From Pontibacter silvestris (GTDB taxonomy: Bacteria > Bacteroidota > Bacteroidia > Cytophagales > Hymenobacteraceae): a DNA stretch of 64,000 nt. The stretch's first letter is position 1; each line of letters starts with the position of its first letter. Positions 1 to 9,149 of this stretch are shown here, piece by piece. The position numbers and the translations under genes were made by a program. The stretch is from positions 513 through 64,512 of the forward strand of contig NZ_JAJJWI010000013.1 of the NCBI RefSeq assembly GCF_020907275.1, in the 5' to 3' direction. The notes below the pieces were generated by a model. That model did no database searches. It was not told where the DNA came from and saw only the letters and a program-made list of their open reading frames with translations.

Positions 1-192
1 GTTCACCTTTATAAATCTGCAGTACTTGTATGAAGGGCAACTATTCGAGAGGGTATAACTGGACTAAGCATATAGTATCTATTAAATTGAATCAACAATA
101 CAGCTAATTATTGTTACTTCTTTACCAACAATAAACCTATAAGCTGAAAAGCCGTTTCACTTCTTTTGAAATCAGAACACTATAAAAGTATT

Positions 193-666
193 ATGGCTTT
201 GAATGACGATACTGATAAACTTGTAAGAGAACAGTTAGTTGAACTGTTAAAAGGAGGCTTTGCTCCATCTGTTATATTATTACGTGAATTTGATTATAGT
301 AAAGCCGGTGTTATTCTGGATGGGCTCCATTTTTCTGCCTGGATACTGTTAGGGCACATTCGGGCAAGGCAAATGACACTACTTAGCTTTATGAAAGATC
401 CGGATGAAAATTTAGAGGTATGGCCGGACGCGCATTGGCCCGAAAACCATGTACCAGCCAGCGAACAGGAATGGAATAGTGCCATCGATCAATTTGAAAA
501 AGAGTTGCATGAGATGATCGGGATAGTCAGGCATACAGGTGCAGACCTTTATAAAGTACAGGCTAATGGAAAAACCTTCTCCTGGGCAGCTATGACAACA
601 TTACATCATACTGGCTACCACATAGGACAGCTTAAAACCATTGGCAGGCAACTGGGAGTTTGGTAA
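193..666 (+). CDS. DinB-like protein
   Basis: A protein of about 157 residues resembling the DinB/YfiT-like metal-binding four-helix-bundle superfamily. The supporting features are a helical N-terminal half with a His in HFSAWILLGHIRARQ and a C-terminal HHTGYHIGQLKTIGRQLG segment, the usual place of the HxxxH metal ligands. In-frame coding extends up to a TTG at 166, but the ATG at 193 gives the more usual start (MALNDDTDKLV). The gene is convergent with the sulfotransferase gene, six bases away. Family members include thiol-dependent transferases and many proteins of unknown role, so no substrate can be assigned. Confidence 0.7.
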   Translation: MALNDDTDKLVREQLVELLKGGFAPSVILLREFDYSKAGVILDGLHFSAWILLGHIRARQMTLLSFMKDPDENLEVWPDAHWPENHVPASEQEWNSAIDQFEKELHEMIGIVRHTGADLYKVQANGKTFSWAAMTTLHHTGYHIGQLKTIGRQLGVW

Positions 667-672
667 TAACAT

Positions 673-1569
673 TCAATTTTGATATAGCACTTCCTGAGAG
701 GCTATGATCTCCTGCTTTAACTGTTCAAAATCATGATGCATAAATTCAGTTGAAAAGGACATAGGCATGTTCTTTTCAACTGGATAATTCAGGTAGCGAA
801 TCAGAGGCCCGGCAATAACATCAGCTTTTTCTATTTGCTCATCCGACAAGTGGTCCATCCAGTAACCTGCCTGACCTTTCTTAAGATGCTTCGGGTTTTT
901 TTGTTGTAATGTCGAAAAGCTCACTGCCTCCTGTGATTCTTCTTTTTGGTAATCATCAAGTTCAATCCCTAAGTATTCCACCAGTCGTGCCAGCTCCTGC
1001 TGAAAGTCAAGTAAAAAGCTTTCATATAAAGCGATGTGTAAATTGTGAACCTTGCTTAGGCGAAGATGATCATATACATGCCACACCCACTCCAGCATTA
1101 GCTTTTCAAAGTTCTTCTCCAAAAAAAGGGCGGGCTCCTTTTCCTCTTGTGGGTAATACTTTAACATATAGTCAGAAGTATAATACTTAGAGGCAGATAT
1201 AGCACGGTCACGAGGGTCGCGGATGATGTAAACCTTTTTATCAAACAGTTCCAATAATTCAGCGCTTCTCTTACAGATAGGCGAATGCGTCCATACGTGG
1301 TTTGTATGAGCAACATAGTCTTTGATGTCTTCAATAGGCATCCTGAAAATACTACTGATGCGGTAACTGAACTGCAAGTCAGTGACCTCCAACATATCGA
1401 TACTAGCCTGGCTAGGGTAATTCAGATCCCACTGTTTTGCAAGCGAATAAATGGGTTGTGTCTGGATAAAGCTTGTCGTATCATAACCAGTTCGGGCTAA
1501 AACCTGCTGAATTATCTGATACAGCCAAAAGTTCCCGCACTTTGGTGCTCCGCCTTGCAATAGTTTCAT
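673..1569 (-). CDS. Sulfotransferase family protein
   Basis: A 298-residue PAPS-dependent sulfotransferase. Seen: an N-terminal 5'-phosphosulfate-binding loop, GAPKCGNFWL, at residues 7-16; the 3'-phosphate-binding segment YIIRDPRDRAISASKYY at 114-130; and KKGQAGYW near 230-237, equivalent to the C-terminal RKGxxGxW loop. Such enzymes move sulfate from PAPS to a hydroxyl or amine of a sugar, lipid or small molecule. It sits at the left end of the polysaccharide locus, near APS kinase (makes PAPS) and CysQ (removes the PAP by-product). The inferred acceptor is therefore the surface glycan, though a lipid or small molecule cannot be excluded. Confidence 0.82.
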   Translation of the reverse strand: MKLLQGGAPKCGNFWLYQIIQQVLARTGYDTTSFIQTQPIYSLAKQWDLNYPSQASIDMLEVTDLQFSYRISSIFRMPIEDIKDYVAHTNHVWTHSPICKRSAELLELFDKKVYIIRDPRDRAISASKYYTSDYMLKYYPQEEKEPALFLEKNFEKLMLEWVWHVYDHLRLSKVHNLHIALYESFLLDFQQELARLVEYLGIELDDYQKEESQEAVSFSTLQQKNPKHLKKGQAGYWMDHLSDEQIEKADVIAGPLIRYLNYPVEKNMPMSFSTEFMHHDFEQLKQEIIASQEVLYQN

Positions 1570-1757
1570 TTTAGAGAGTTGGGATCAATGTTTAAAAATC
1601 TGTCAGCTATACGTTAAACCAGTATTTAGGATGTGACTTTACGCAACACGAAAAACAACAGCAAACATTATTGATATAGAAGCTTTCTTCTAGATGTAAA
1701 GAGAATACAGATAAAGAAGGCTACAGCTATAGTTAACTATTATCTTCAGAATGTAAA

Positions 1758-2501
1758 CTAAAAGAATTGCATCAGCTTCCTTAGCGGCTTAAGATAGCGG
1801 GTGTAAAAACGAGGTTCCAGTCCATTAACAAGCCAGGCTTGATAATCTTCGTTATTTGCCTGAATACGGTTTCGTAAGGTAATATTACTCTTTCCGCCAA
1901 CACGCATCCGCACCAGGTATTGTGGCAAATAAGAAGTACTGATTTTATGCTTGTACAGGTAGCGAAGCATCAGTTCATAGTCAGCAGCACTTTTAAATGA
2001 AGTATCATACAGGCCCAGGTTCTTATAAACTGATCTCTTTACATAAAAGGTAGGGTGAGGAGGCATCCAGCCATGAACAAAACTACTGCGTTTGTAACTG
2101 CCAGACTTCCAGTTCCGAATAATCTTCTCCGGGTTTAAGCGGTCTACATACAGTAAATCGGCGTAAAGGCAATCAGCTTTATGTTTCTGGAATGTTTCTG
2201 CTACCGACTTAACAGCATCAGTACTGTAAAAGATATCATCAGAATGAAGTAAACCAATAACGTCACCTGAAGCCAAGGCTATGCCCTTGTTGATGGCGTC
2301 ATATAAGCCCTTGTCTTTTTCAGAAATAAATTTTGAAATTTTATTTCCATAGCTTTTTATAATCTCTACTGTACCATCTGTAGATAAACCATCTACTATT
2401 ATATATTCAATATCAGCATAAGTCTGGCTTAACACAGAGTCTATTGCATCTGCAATGGTCTGGCAATTATTGTAAACAATAGTAATGATGGATATTTTCA
2501 A
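1758..2501 (-). CDS. Glycosyltransferase family 2 (WcaE-like)
   Basis: A GT-A fold inverting glycosyltransferase of about 247 residues. The N-terminus KISIITIVYNN begins the nucleotide-binding fold, followed by YIIVDGLSTDGT and a metal-binding HSDD at about residue 90. The pattern resembles WcaE-like colanic-acid glycosyltransferases. The frame can start at a TTG at 2513, but the TTG at 2501 gives MKISIIT, matching the paralogue at 24003-24818 (MKISIITINYNN), so I prefer 2501. No ATG start is available. Donor and acceptor sugars cannot be read from sequence. Confidence 0.82.
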   Translation of the reverse strand: MKISIITIVYNNCQTIADAIDSVLSQTYADIEYIIVDGLSTDGTVEIIKSYGNKISKFISEKDKGLYDAINKGIALASGDVIGLLHSDDIFYSTDAVKSVAETFQKHKADCLYADLLYVDRLNPEKIIRNWKSGSYKRSSFVHGWMPPHPTFYVKRSVYKNLGLYDTSFKSAADYELMLRYLYKHKISTSYLPQYLVRMRVGGKSNITLRNRIQANNEDYQAWLVNGLEPRFYTRYLKPLRKLMQFF

Positions 2502-2653
2502 AACAATGAGCAATCAGATAAGCTTTCAAAGACCATCCAACTAAACGATAACATGTTTTAACATGTTTAAATTTTTTATATAAATATAGCTTTTATTTTA
2601 TACAAGCTAGCCTAAATTGTACAGCTACAATAGTTTAAACTATCAAAACTATT

Positions 2654-3460
2654 TCACACTGTTTCTATCGGCACACTCCTGTTGGCAGGCTTTACGGACT
2701 TTTTGTGATTTGGCACAGATTGAAACAATTCACCTTTGTCTAATAAACTTTCTTCCATATAACATAGCTGGGCTTTAATAAAAAGCAGTATACCTAACAT
2801 TTCTAATGATTCTTCTACCACTACAGCAAGGTTATAGGTCATACTACCCATACCGTACAAGTCGTAAGTATAACCGCCTAACGCCTCTCCACCTATAACA
2901 CCACTTATATATACAGTGCCAGCCACCATAAAACGCATTCTGGTTTTATGGGGTAGCATCAAAATGAAGTTTTTGAAATAAAGCAGAAAGAGAATTACGA
3001 TGGTTGTAAATAAAATAACACCAGTATAATAGGCGGCACCAGGCAAATTCAAAAGAACCTGAGTTCGCCCAGCCATCATTTCATGAATACTGGCAGCTTC
3101 GTCTAATGACAACAGGAAAAACAGACAGGATAATATTACCCATTGCTTCCAGTATTTGTCTTTGGTCTTTTTCTTAAATAAACTAATCAGCGCTAAAATT
3201 CCTGCAGCAATAAACAGGTTGATGGATGAAACAAAAGCCGGAACAGTATTCTCAGCATCCAGGTTGAACTTAGGAACCAGGCCATATACATCATTATGAA
3301 CTATGTAAAACCTAAAAAAAAGCCCTACAATTGCCAGAGCGATAGTAGTAAACACAATCCAGCCTATAACTTTTATAACTGAGGAAGGACAAACTCTTAT
3401 GGATAGATCAAACTGCCGCATGAATAATAGTTTTCTTAAGAAGTGCTTATCAGCCAACAC
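2654..3460 (-). CDS. Multi-pass membrane protein of unknown function
   Basis: A 268-residue protein with about six hydrophobic segments (near residues 33-52, 78-96, 107-118, 144-162, 177-194 and 211-229). I do not recognise the family. Distinctive charged residues lie at or within membrane segments: SLDEAASIHE (118-127), GGEALGG (190-196) and VVEESLEMLG (214-223). Repeated buried Asp/Glu plus one His is the kind of set that could bind a metal or protons, but that is inference. It lies between sulfotransferase/GT2 genes and cysC, so a polysaccharide- or lipid-related role is possible. An in-frame ATG at residue 14 is an alternative start. Confidence 0.6.
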   Translation of the reverse strand: MLADKHFLRKLLFMRQFDLSIRVCPSSVIKVIGWIVFTTIALAIVGLFFRFYIVHNDVYGLVPKFNLDAENTVPAFVSSINLFIAAGILALISLFKKKTKDKYWKQWVILSCLFFLLSLDEAASIHEMMAGRTQVLLNLPGAAYYTGVILFTTIVILFLLYFKNFILMLPHKTRMRFMVAGTVYISGVIGGEALGGYTYDLYGMGSMTYNLAVVVEESLEMLGILLFIKAQLCYMEESLLDKGELFQSVPNHKKSVKPANRSVPIETV

Positions 3461-3728
3461 TATAAAGAAATACTAACCAAACAGGGTAAAGTTTTATTTT
3501 CCTAGGATATTTATGCTTAAACAGGTGCTTTCTACAGTATTTACACAAGGTACGTTAGCGTTTGATTTTTCAGGAGGCTTGAAGTATGAAATTAATTAGA
3601 GTAACAGAACCATCAAGCCGCATCAATAGCATCAGGAATATTGCTTAAGTAAATTATTGTAAAGAAGATAAGTTAAAAAGAAACCCTTTGCTCCTGGAGA
3701 AAAACTTAGAAAAGAGAAAGACACAAAG

Positions 3729-4328
3729 CTAGTCCATTTGTAACTTTGGCAGAATCTTGTCAATAACCAATTGAGCAGATTGCTCCACACTTAGTTTATT
3801 GGTTTGAACATGTACATCAGGAAACTCTGGCACTTCAAAAGGTGATGATATACCCGTAAAATCACTGATTTCTCCCCTTCTTGCTTTTACATATAATCCT
3901 TTTACATCGCGCTGCTCACATACCTCAATAGGTGCATCAACATAAACTTCAAGAAAGTTTTCTCTTATCAGTTCTTTCGCCAGTCGCCTGTCTTTACGGA
4001 AAGGTGAAACGAACGCAGCCAATACCACTATACCTGAATCGCACATCAACTTTGCTACTTCGCTAATCCTCCGAATATTCTCTATGCGGTCTTCTTCAGT
4101 GAAAGAAAGATCTTTGCAAAGTCCCTGTCGAATATTGTCCCCATCCAGCACATATGTCATATAGCCTTTAGCAAAAAGCTCCTGTTCTACCTTGTTAGCC
4201 AAAGTGCTTTTCCCAGAGCCAGACAAACCAGTAAACCATACACAACCGGCTTTATGCCCGTTCCTGGCTTCTCTATCACCTTTTCTGGTTTTATAACACT
4301 GCTTAACAAGGTGTAACTTCTCTTCCAT
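3729..4328 (-). CDS. cysC: Adenylyl-sulfate kinase (APS kinase)
   Basis: This 199-residue enzyme phosphorylates adenosine 5'-phosphosulfate with ATP to give PAPS. Seen: the P-loop GLSGSGKST at residues 34-42; LDGDNIRQGL (61-70), the APS-contacting segment; and FTEEDRIENIRRISEVAKL. The length matches stand-alone CysC. No ATP sulfurylase (cysD/cysN or sat) is visible in the window, so APS must come from elsewhere. The position in a polysaccharide locus with a sulfotransferase and CysQ suggests supply of PAPS for sulfation rather than for cysteine synthesis. Confidence 0.93.
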   Translation of the reverse strand: MEEKLHLVKQCYKTRKGDREARNGHKAGCVWFTGLSGSGKSTLANKVEQELFAKGYMTYVLDGDNIRQGLCKDLSFTEEDRIENIRRISEVAKLMCDSGIVVLAAFVSPFRKDRRLAKELIRENFLEVYVDAPIEVCEQRDVKGLYVKARRGEISDFTGISSPFEVPEFPDVHVQTNKLSVEQSAQLVIDKILPKLQMD

Positions 4329-4626
4329 AAATTTTATACTTTATAAAACAAACTGATTATAAGGACTCACTTCTCTTCATTTGATAAAGCCACGCAACAG
4401 GTACCTGAACAAGGGAGAATAGTAGCTGATACTCTTATCTTTCTACTTCATTAGTTTCCCTGTTTCACGTATTTAGTTGCTATTGTAGCAATTTTTTGTG
4501 CAGCCCCATAAGCAACGGATTTAATAACACAACTGTTTTAATCACAGTAGTAGTTTTATTCTAAAGTCTCATGTAATGTTCAGGCTTCATTAGCCCGTAG
4601 TTTTTTAGGGTTCAGGGGAACAAGTG

Positions 4627-5421
4627 TCATCTTTCCACCACAAACCAGGGATTCAATAAGTTTTCTTTATTATAGACCAACTCCTGCTTTGTTTCAAAAT
4701 CATAAACACGGCAACCAGCAAAAATTGCAACGGCATGTCCTGCAGCAGTGTCCCATTCCATAGTAGGCGCCAATCTTGGGTAAACCTGTGCTTTGCCTTC
4801 TGCCACCAGGCACAGTTTAAGCGAACTTCCGGCGTTTACTAAATGCACATTGTCGTGTGCTTTCCTTTTTTCTTCTATAAAGGCCTCTGTTTCGGGAGAT
4901 GAATGGTTCTTACTAGCCACTATTGTATAAGCCGATGCATTACCTGGTACAGGCAAAGATGTAGCATCAGATATATATTGTTCCAGTGTTTCGGAGGTTA
5001 GAAACTCATCTGCATGAAAAACAAAGCTTCCCTCTCCTTTTGCGCCATAATATAAAGCTCCTGTTACTGGTACATAGACAACGCCAAAAACAGGTTGCCC
5101 ATGCTTAATAAGGGCAATATTAACAGTAAATTCCCCACTCTTTTTTACAAATTCCTTTGTTCCGTCCAGCGGGTCCACAAGCCAGAAAGAGGCCCAGTCA
5201 CGTCTCTCACTATAGGAAAAAAGTTTGCCCTCCTCGCTCAGAAAAGGAAGCCCTGTATCAGCAAGAGCATCCTTGACAACCTCATTTGATTTTTTGTCGG
5301 CCAGCGTTAAAGGAGAATTGTCAGACTTAGTCTCGACGCTGAAATCACCTGCATAAACTTCAAGTACATGCTTGCCTGCTTCCACTGCTGCTATAATCGC
5401 TTTCCTGTATAATGTTTGCAT
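4627..5421 (-). CDS. cysQ: 3'(2'),5'-bisphosphate nucleotidase CysQ
   Basis: A 264-residue inositol-monophosphatase-fold enzyme that hydrolyses PAP (3'-phosphoadenosine 5'-phosphate) to AMP, relieving product inhibition of sulfotransferases. Metal-site residues are visible in order: Asp42 in LTLADKKS, Glu63/64 in LSEEG, DPLDGTKEF (83-91) and EWDTAAGHA (222-230). Its place next to cysC and near a sulfotransferase fits PAP recycling. The 298 bp between this gene and cysC contain no supported gene. Confidence 0.9.
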   Translation of the reverse strand: MQTLYRKAIIAAVEAGKHVLEVYAGDFSVETKSDNSPLTLADKKSNEVVKDALADTGLPFLSEEGKLFSYSERRDWASFWLVDPLDGTKEFVKKSGEFTVNIALIKHGQPVFGVVYVPVTGALYYGAKGEGSFVFHADEFLTSETLEQYISDATSLPVPGNASAYTIVASKNHSSPETEAFIEEKRKAHDNVHLVNAGSSLKLCLVAEGKAQVYPRLAPTMEWDTAAGHAVAIFAGCRVYDFETKQELVYNKENLLNPWFVVER

Positions 5422-5508
5422 CCAGTATTCGTTTATTTTATTTATAGAGAACAGACGCTTAAGATTCGGATATCCGCTGAGAGATTCTTTATATTAGTTT
5501 CTGTTCGC

Positions 5509-6081
5509 TCAGTCAATCATCAAATTTCTTTTCCTTTTCGGTAAAGCCGGGTTACCCTGGTAAATAGTGTAGGGGGCTAAGTTTTGCGTAGCCACAGAAC
5601 CGGCAGCCAATACACTATGGGAACCACATGTCACGCCCGGGCATACGATGGCCTTCGCACCAATCCAGGTTCCTTCCTGTAATTTTATTTCACCGATTAT
5701 TAGATCGAAGGTTGAAGTTTTATAATTATGGCTGCCAGTCAGAAGCATTGCTCCCTGCGAAAGAGACACATTGTCGCAGATGACGGTTTTAGTAAGGTTA
5801 TCAATCCAGACTTCCTCTCCTATCCAGACATGGTTTCCTATATGTAGCAGCCAGGGATACTTGATGTTTACATTAGGCTTGATAACTACCCCTGCTCCTA
5901 CCTTAGCACCAAACAAACGCAGCAGCCATACCTTTACAAAACTTACAGGATTCAGAGGATTAATAAAGAACAGCACGTTCACAAAATACCACAGCGTGCG
6001 TTTAAATGTACCGGCTCCGGGCTTATACCAATCGTTGTTGTAAGCATTTAGTTTTACCTTATTTTGCTCTTCTGCTATCAT
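5509..6081 (-). CDS. WcaF-type hexapeptide acetyltransferase
   Basis: A 190-residue left-handed beta-helix O-acetyltransferase of the LacA/WcaF type, expected to acetylate a sugar hydroxyl using acetyl-CoA. Seen: hexapeptide-like turns through residues 55-175 (VGAGVVIKPNVNI, IGNHVWIGEEVWI, IGAKAIVCPGVTCG) and the putative catalytic His in LLTGSHNY. The short hydrophobic N-terminal region (WYFVNVLFFINPL) is usual in WcaF-like enzymes. The start codon overlaps the stop of the upstream GT4 gene by four bases, so the two are probably translationally coupled. Confidence 0.85.
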   Translation of the reverse strand: MIAEEQNKVKLNAYNNDWYKPGAGTFKRTLWYFVNVLFFINPLNPVSFVKVWLLRLFGAKVGAGVVIKPNVNIKYPWLLHIGNHVWIGEEVWIDNLTKTVICDNVSLSQGAMLLTGSHNYKTSTFDLIIGEIKLQEGTWIGAKAIVCPGVTCGSHSVLAAGSVATQNLAPYTIYQGNPALPKRKRNLMID

Positions 6082-7235
6082 GTTTGCAGGCTAAAGAGTT
6101 TACGGTTTTGTTCCAGTATTTCTTTTGTCACTACCTTTTGCTGTAAATAGTGCTGTGTCTGCCGGCTCCACTGCTGAAACTCCTCATTCTCCATCAGAAT
6201 ACAGCGCTCTATAATCTGCAGGAAAGCCTCTTTTTGTTTAAGCGGGACCTCCCAGCCAACTTTAGCTGCTTCCAGGTTATGCCATGGCGTCTGGTCACTT
6301 AACACCACCGGGCAGCCACTAGCCCATGACTCCACCACCACATGTCCATAATTCTCACTAAAGGTAGGCAAAAGCATAAAGTGGAAGTCCTGTAACAAAC
6401 CAGGCAGCAGGTGATTGGGAACAGGGCCATGGTTGTGCACCTGTATGTTTTCAGGTAATTTTTTAACTACTGCCTGGCACTCCTGCCAATAAACTTCGTC
6501 TTCAACTGGGCCAATAATATGGAAATCTACCTTATTAGGTAAAGAAACATCCCTTAAAAGATGTAAAGCGCCCAACAGGTTTTTTTTAACAGCGATGCGG
6601 GAAAGAAAGAAAAAGCTTGTATAATGAGAAGACTTGCACTTGAGCTTATGCTGAACGCCAGGTAAAGTAGCAATGTTTGTCGCTATTTTAACCGAAGCTT
6701 TGTGACTGAACGCTGCCTGTATTTCTGCCGCCTCCAATGCCGTGGAAGCATGCCAGGTTACATGCTTAAACAATCCTAAAACTTTTGATAAGTGCAGGAA
6801 CACTTTCTTCTTCTGATTTTTTATGGCCAGTGCTCCCTGCCCCAGCATGCCGCGTGGAGCCAGCACAACTTTGCTTCTAATGCGATTGTACTTATATGCG
6901 AGTAAGGGCAGCAAGGTAAAATTAATTGAAAACAGGCTGTTCAGGTAAATTATATCATACTGTTGCTCCCGCATCAGTTGTTTAAAAGTTGAAAGCTTCT
7001 GGTGTTGGGCATCCAGGTACATCACCCGATAACCTTGTTGCGGCATCCATATGTTTGGAGTAATGCCTGCGTAAGGTACCGGCTCGCCAAAATCAGTATT
7101 ACTGGTAACAATGCTGAAATCCACCTCATCTTTCAGGCTCAGCACAATATTAGCAACAGATTTTATAGGGCCACCTGCTTTGTACCCCGGCAGAAACCAG
7201 TCAATAAAAACTAATACCTCAGGCTTCGATACCAT
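6078..7235 (-). CDS. Glycosyltransferase family 4 (group 1)
   Basis: A 385-residue GT-B retaining glycosyltransferase. The N-terminal fold begins VLVFIDWFLPGYKAGGPIKS, with the glycine-rich acceptor-side loop. The C-terminal donor domain carries the E-x7-E motif in FSENYGHVVVESWASGCPVV. It overlaps the asparagine synthase gene upstream by 17 bases and the acetyltransferase downstream by four, so the three form a tight unit. Sugar specificity cannot be predicted. Confidence 0.86.
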   Translation of the reverse strand: MVSKPEVLVFIDWFLPGYKAGGPIKSVANIVLSLKDEVDFSIVTSNTDFGEPVPYAGITPNIWMPQQGYRVMYLDAQHQKLSTFKQLMREQQYDIIYLNSLFSINFTLLPLLAYKYNRIRSKVVLAPRGMLGQGALAIKNQKKKVFLHLSKVLGLFKHVTWHASTALEAAEIQAAFSHKASVKIATNIATLPGVQHKLKCKSSHYTSFFFLSRIAVKKNLLGALHLLRDVSLPNKVDFHIIGPVEDEVYWQECQAVVKKLPENIQVHNHGPVPNHLLPGLLQDFHFMLLPTFSENYGHVVVESWASGCPVVLSDQTPWHNLEAAKVGWEVPLKQKEAFLQIIERCILMENEEFQQWSRQTQHYLQQKVVTKEILEQNRKLFSLQT

Positions 7236-9099
7236 GCTCCTCTAACCAATTCTCTAACACAACCAGGTACCACACACGAGACCAGGTAACAGCGGTATCA
7301 CCAGCTAAAAACCGATTCCAGATATGCTGTAAAGCAGCCGGATCTATTATTCCTCTCTGTCCGAGATTTATAAGCTTTTTATTGGCAAAACTTCTCATTT
7401 CCTGCTTTAGCCAGTTTTGCCAGGGCAGCACAAAGCCCATCTTTGGGCGGTTAACTATGTCCATAGGCAACAGGTCGCCTAAGGCATCAGTCAGTAACCT
7501 TTTTGGGCTTGAGGGATATTTATGTACATCAGGCACTCCCAGCACATATTCTACCAGCTCATAATCCAGGAAAGGGACACGTACCTCCAGGGCATGCGCC
7601 ATACTCATCTGGTCTGTATCTCTTAAAAGGGTGTTCTGCATGTATGTGTTTATTTCAGCCAGTGATACTTTGCTAAGTATAGGAAGGTTTTGTGACAGCT
7701 GTTTTTGCAGCATCAGACTATTGCCGACTATTTCTTCTACCCTGTTTCCTTTTAAGGTTACCTGCTGTAACAACTCCTCTATCACCTTGTCCGAAAGCAC
7801 CTGCCGGGTAATGGGGTACGTTTTGTCTAATCGCCAGGAAGAAAGAGCTAAAAGCTGGCTGATCTTATCAGAAGCCACAGAAGGTTTAACGGCCTTCAGC
7901 GACTGCCCCAGCAACTTACGCAGCATCAGCGGAGCAGATCCTACCCACTGATACTGTTGCAGCTTCGCCATTCTTTTAAACACATCATAACCACCAAACA
8001 ACTCATCACCGCCCAAGCCTGAAAGTGCCATCGTTATCCCTGCCTCTTTGGTAACTTTTGATACCACATACGTATTAGGACCATCACCGCTTGGATGGTC
8101 CATCGCTTTTAGTGCCGAAGGTATCAGATCAAGAAAATTGTTTGGGGTAAGCCTTATTTCAGTATGATCTGTATTGAATTTTTTTGCAATGGCGGCTGCA
8201 TATTTCGCTTCGCTATAGGCTTCTTCTTCAAAGGTAACGGCAAAGGTTTTTACCTTATGCCTGGCCACCTGGCTCATTAAGCCTACCACAGCACTGGAAT
8301 CTATACCACCGGAAAGGAAGGCACCAAAGGGCACATCGGCCACGAGCCTTCGCTCTACGGCCCGCAAAAGCAAATCATGCACATCTTGCTTAATTTCGGT
8401 GTAAGCTTTAGAAGCAGCTTCTGTGGAATACTTTTTCTCCGGTGCCCAGTACTGCCCGAATTCCGCATGCCCGTCCATATAGTGGATATAGCATCCGGGC
8501 ATCAGCATCTTAATGCCTTGTACTATTGTTTCAGGGGCATGTACTGTCTGGTAGCGTAGATAATCTGCCAGCGCAGGTTTATTCAGTTTTCGCTTTACTA
8601 AGCCACTTTCCAGTAAAGCACGAACTTCGGAGGCAAACAGAATAACAGTATCATCCTGGTAATAATACAATGGTTTAATGCCCAGCCGGTCTCTGAAAAT
8701 AAGCGTCTCCTGCTTTGTTTTGTCGAGGATGGCAAATGCAAACATGCCATTGAAATGGTGTACACACTCCTTTCCCCAACGCTTGAAAGCAGCCAGTATA
8801 ACTTCCGTATCCGTCTGTGTCTGGAATGGGTACTCTTTCAGCTCCTGCTTTAGCTCCAGGTAATTATAGATTTCTCCATTAAATACCAGTACAAGATTAC
8901 CATCTGCACTCATCATAGGCTGATGACCTGCCACAGAAAGATCAATAATAGACAGGCGCCTTTGCCCCAGCGCCACCCCCTCCTGCAGATAGGAACCATC
9001 ATCATCGGGGCCTCTATGCGCTATGGCACAACTCATGGCATGCATGACAGGTGCTGCCTTAGCCGCAGGAAAGCCTAAGATGCCGTTAATACCGCACAT
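7219..9099 (-). CDS. asnB: Asparagine synthase (glutamine-hydrolysing)
   Basis: A 626-residue two-domain enzyme. The N-terminal Ntn amidotransferase domain has the nucleophile Cys2 (MCGINGILG), AHRGPDDDG near residue 30 and NGEIYN near 75. The C-terminal synthetase domain has the PP-loop SGGIDSS at 263-269 and a later SGLGGDELFGGYD. The family makes asparagine from aspartate and glutamine. Copies in polysaccharide clusters are often thought to amidate a glycan carboxyl such as a uronic acid, and that is the inference here. It is embedded in a glycosyltransferase operon with overlapping ends. Confidence 0.9.
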   Translation of the reverse strand: MCGINGILGFPAAKAAPVMHAMSCAIAHRGPDDDGSYLQEGVALGQRRLSIIDLSVAGHQPMMSADGNLVLVFNGEIYNYLELKQELKEYPFQTQTDTEVILAAFKRWGKECVHHFNGMFAFAILDKTKQETLIFRDRLGIKPLYYYQDDTVILFASEVRALLESGLVKRKLNKPALADYLRYQTVHAPETIVQGIKMLMPGCYIHYMDGHAEFGQYWAPEKKYSTEAASKAYTEIKQDVHDLLLRAVERRLVADVPFGAFLSGGIDSSAVVGLMSQVARHKVKTFAVTFEEEAYSEAKYAAAIAKKFNTDHTEIRLTPNNFLDLIPSALKAMDHPSGDGPNTYVVSKVTKEAGITMALSGLGGDELFGGYDVFKRMAKLQQYQWVGSAPLMLRKLLGQSLKAVKPSVASDKISQLLALSSWRLDKTYPITRQVLSDKVIEELLQQVTLKGNRVEEIVGNSLMLQKQLSQNLPILSKVSLAEINTYMQNTLLRDTDQMSMAHALEVRVPFLDYELVEYVLGVPDVHKYPSSPKRLLTDALGDLLPMDIVNRPKMGFVLPWQNWLKQEMRSFANKKLINLGQRGIIDPAALQHIWNRFLAGDTAVTWSRVWYLVVLENWLEEHGIEA

Positions 9100-9149
9100 A
9101 TACCTGGTTTACAATTAGTAATTATTAATTAGAAGGACCTTATGCTGTG

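Noticed and set aside
94..115. A seven-base-pair AT-only hairpin near the left window edge
   Set aside because: Weak pairing and the upstream gene lies outside the window, so its role cannot be judged.
4476..4497. A six-base-pair stem with three-base loop followed by six T on the plus strand upstream of cysC
   Set aside because: The stem is short and no plus-strand gene ends nearby, so a terminator call is not supported.
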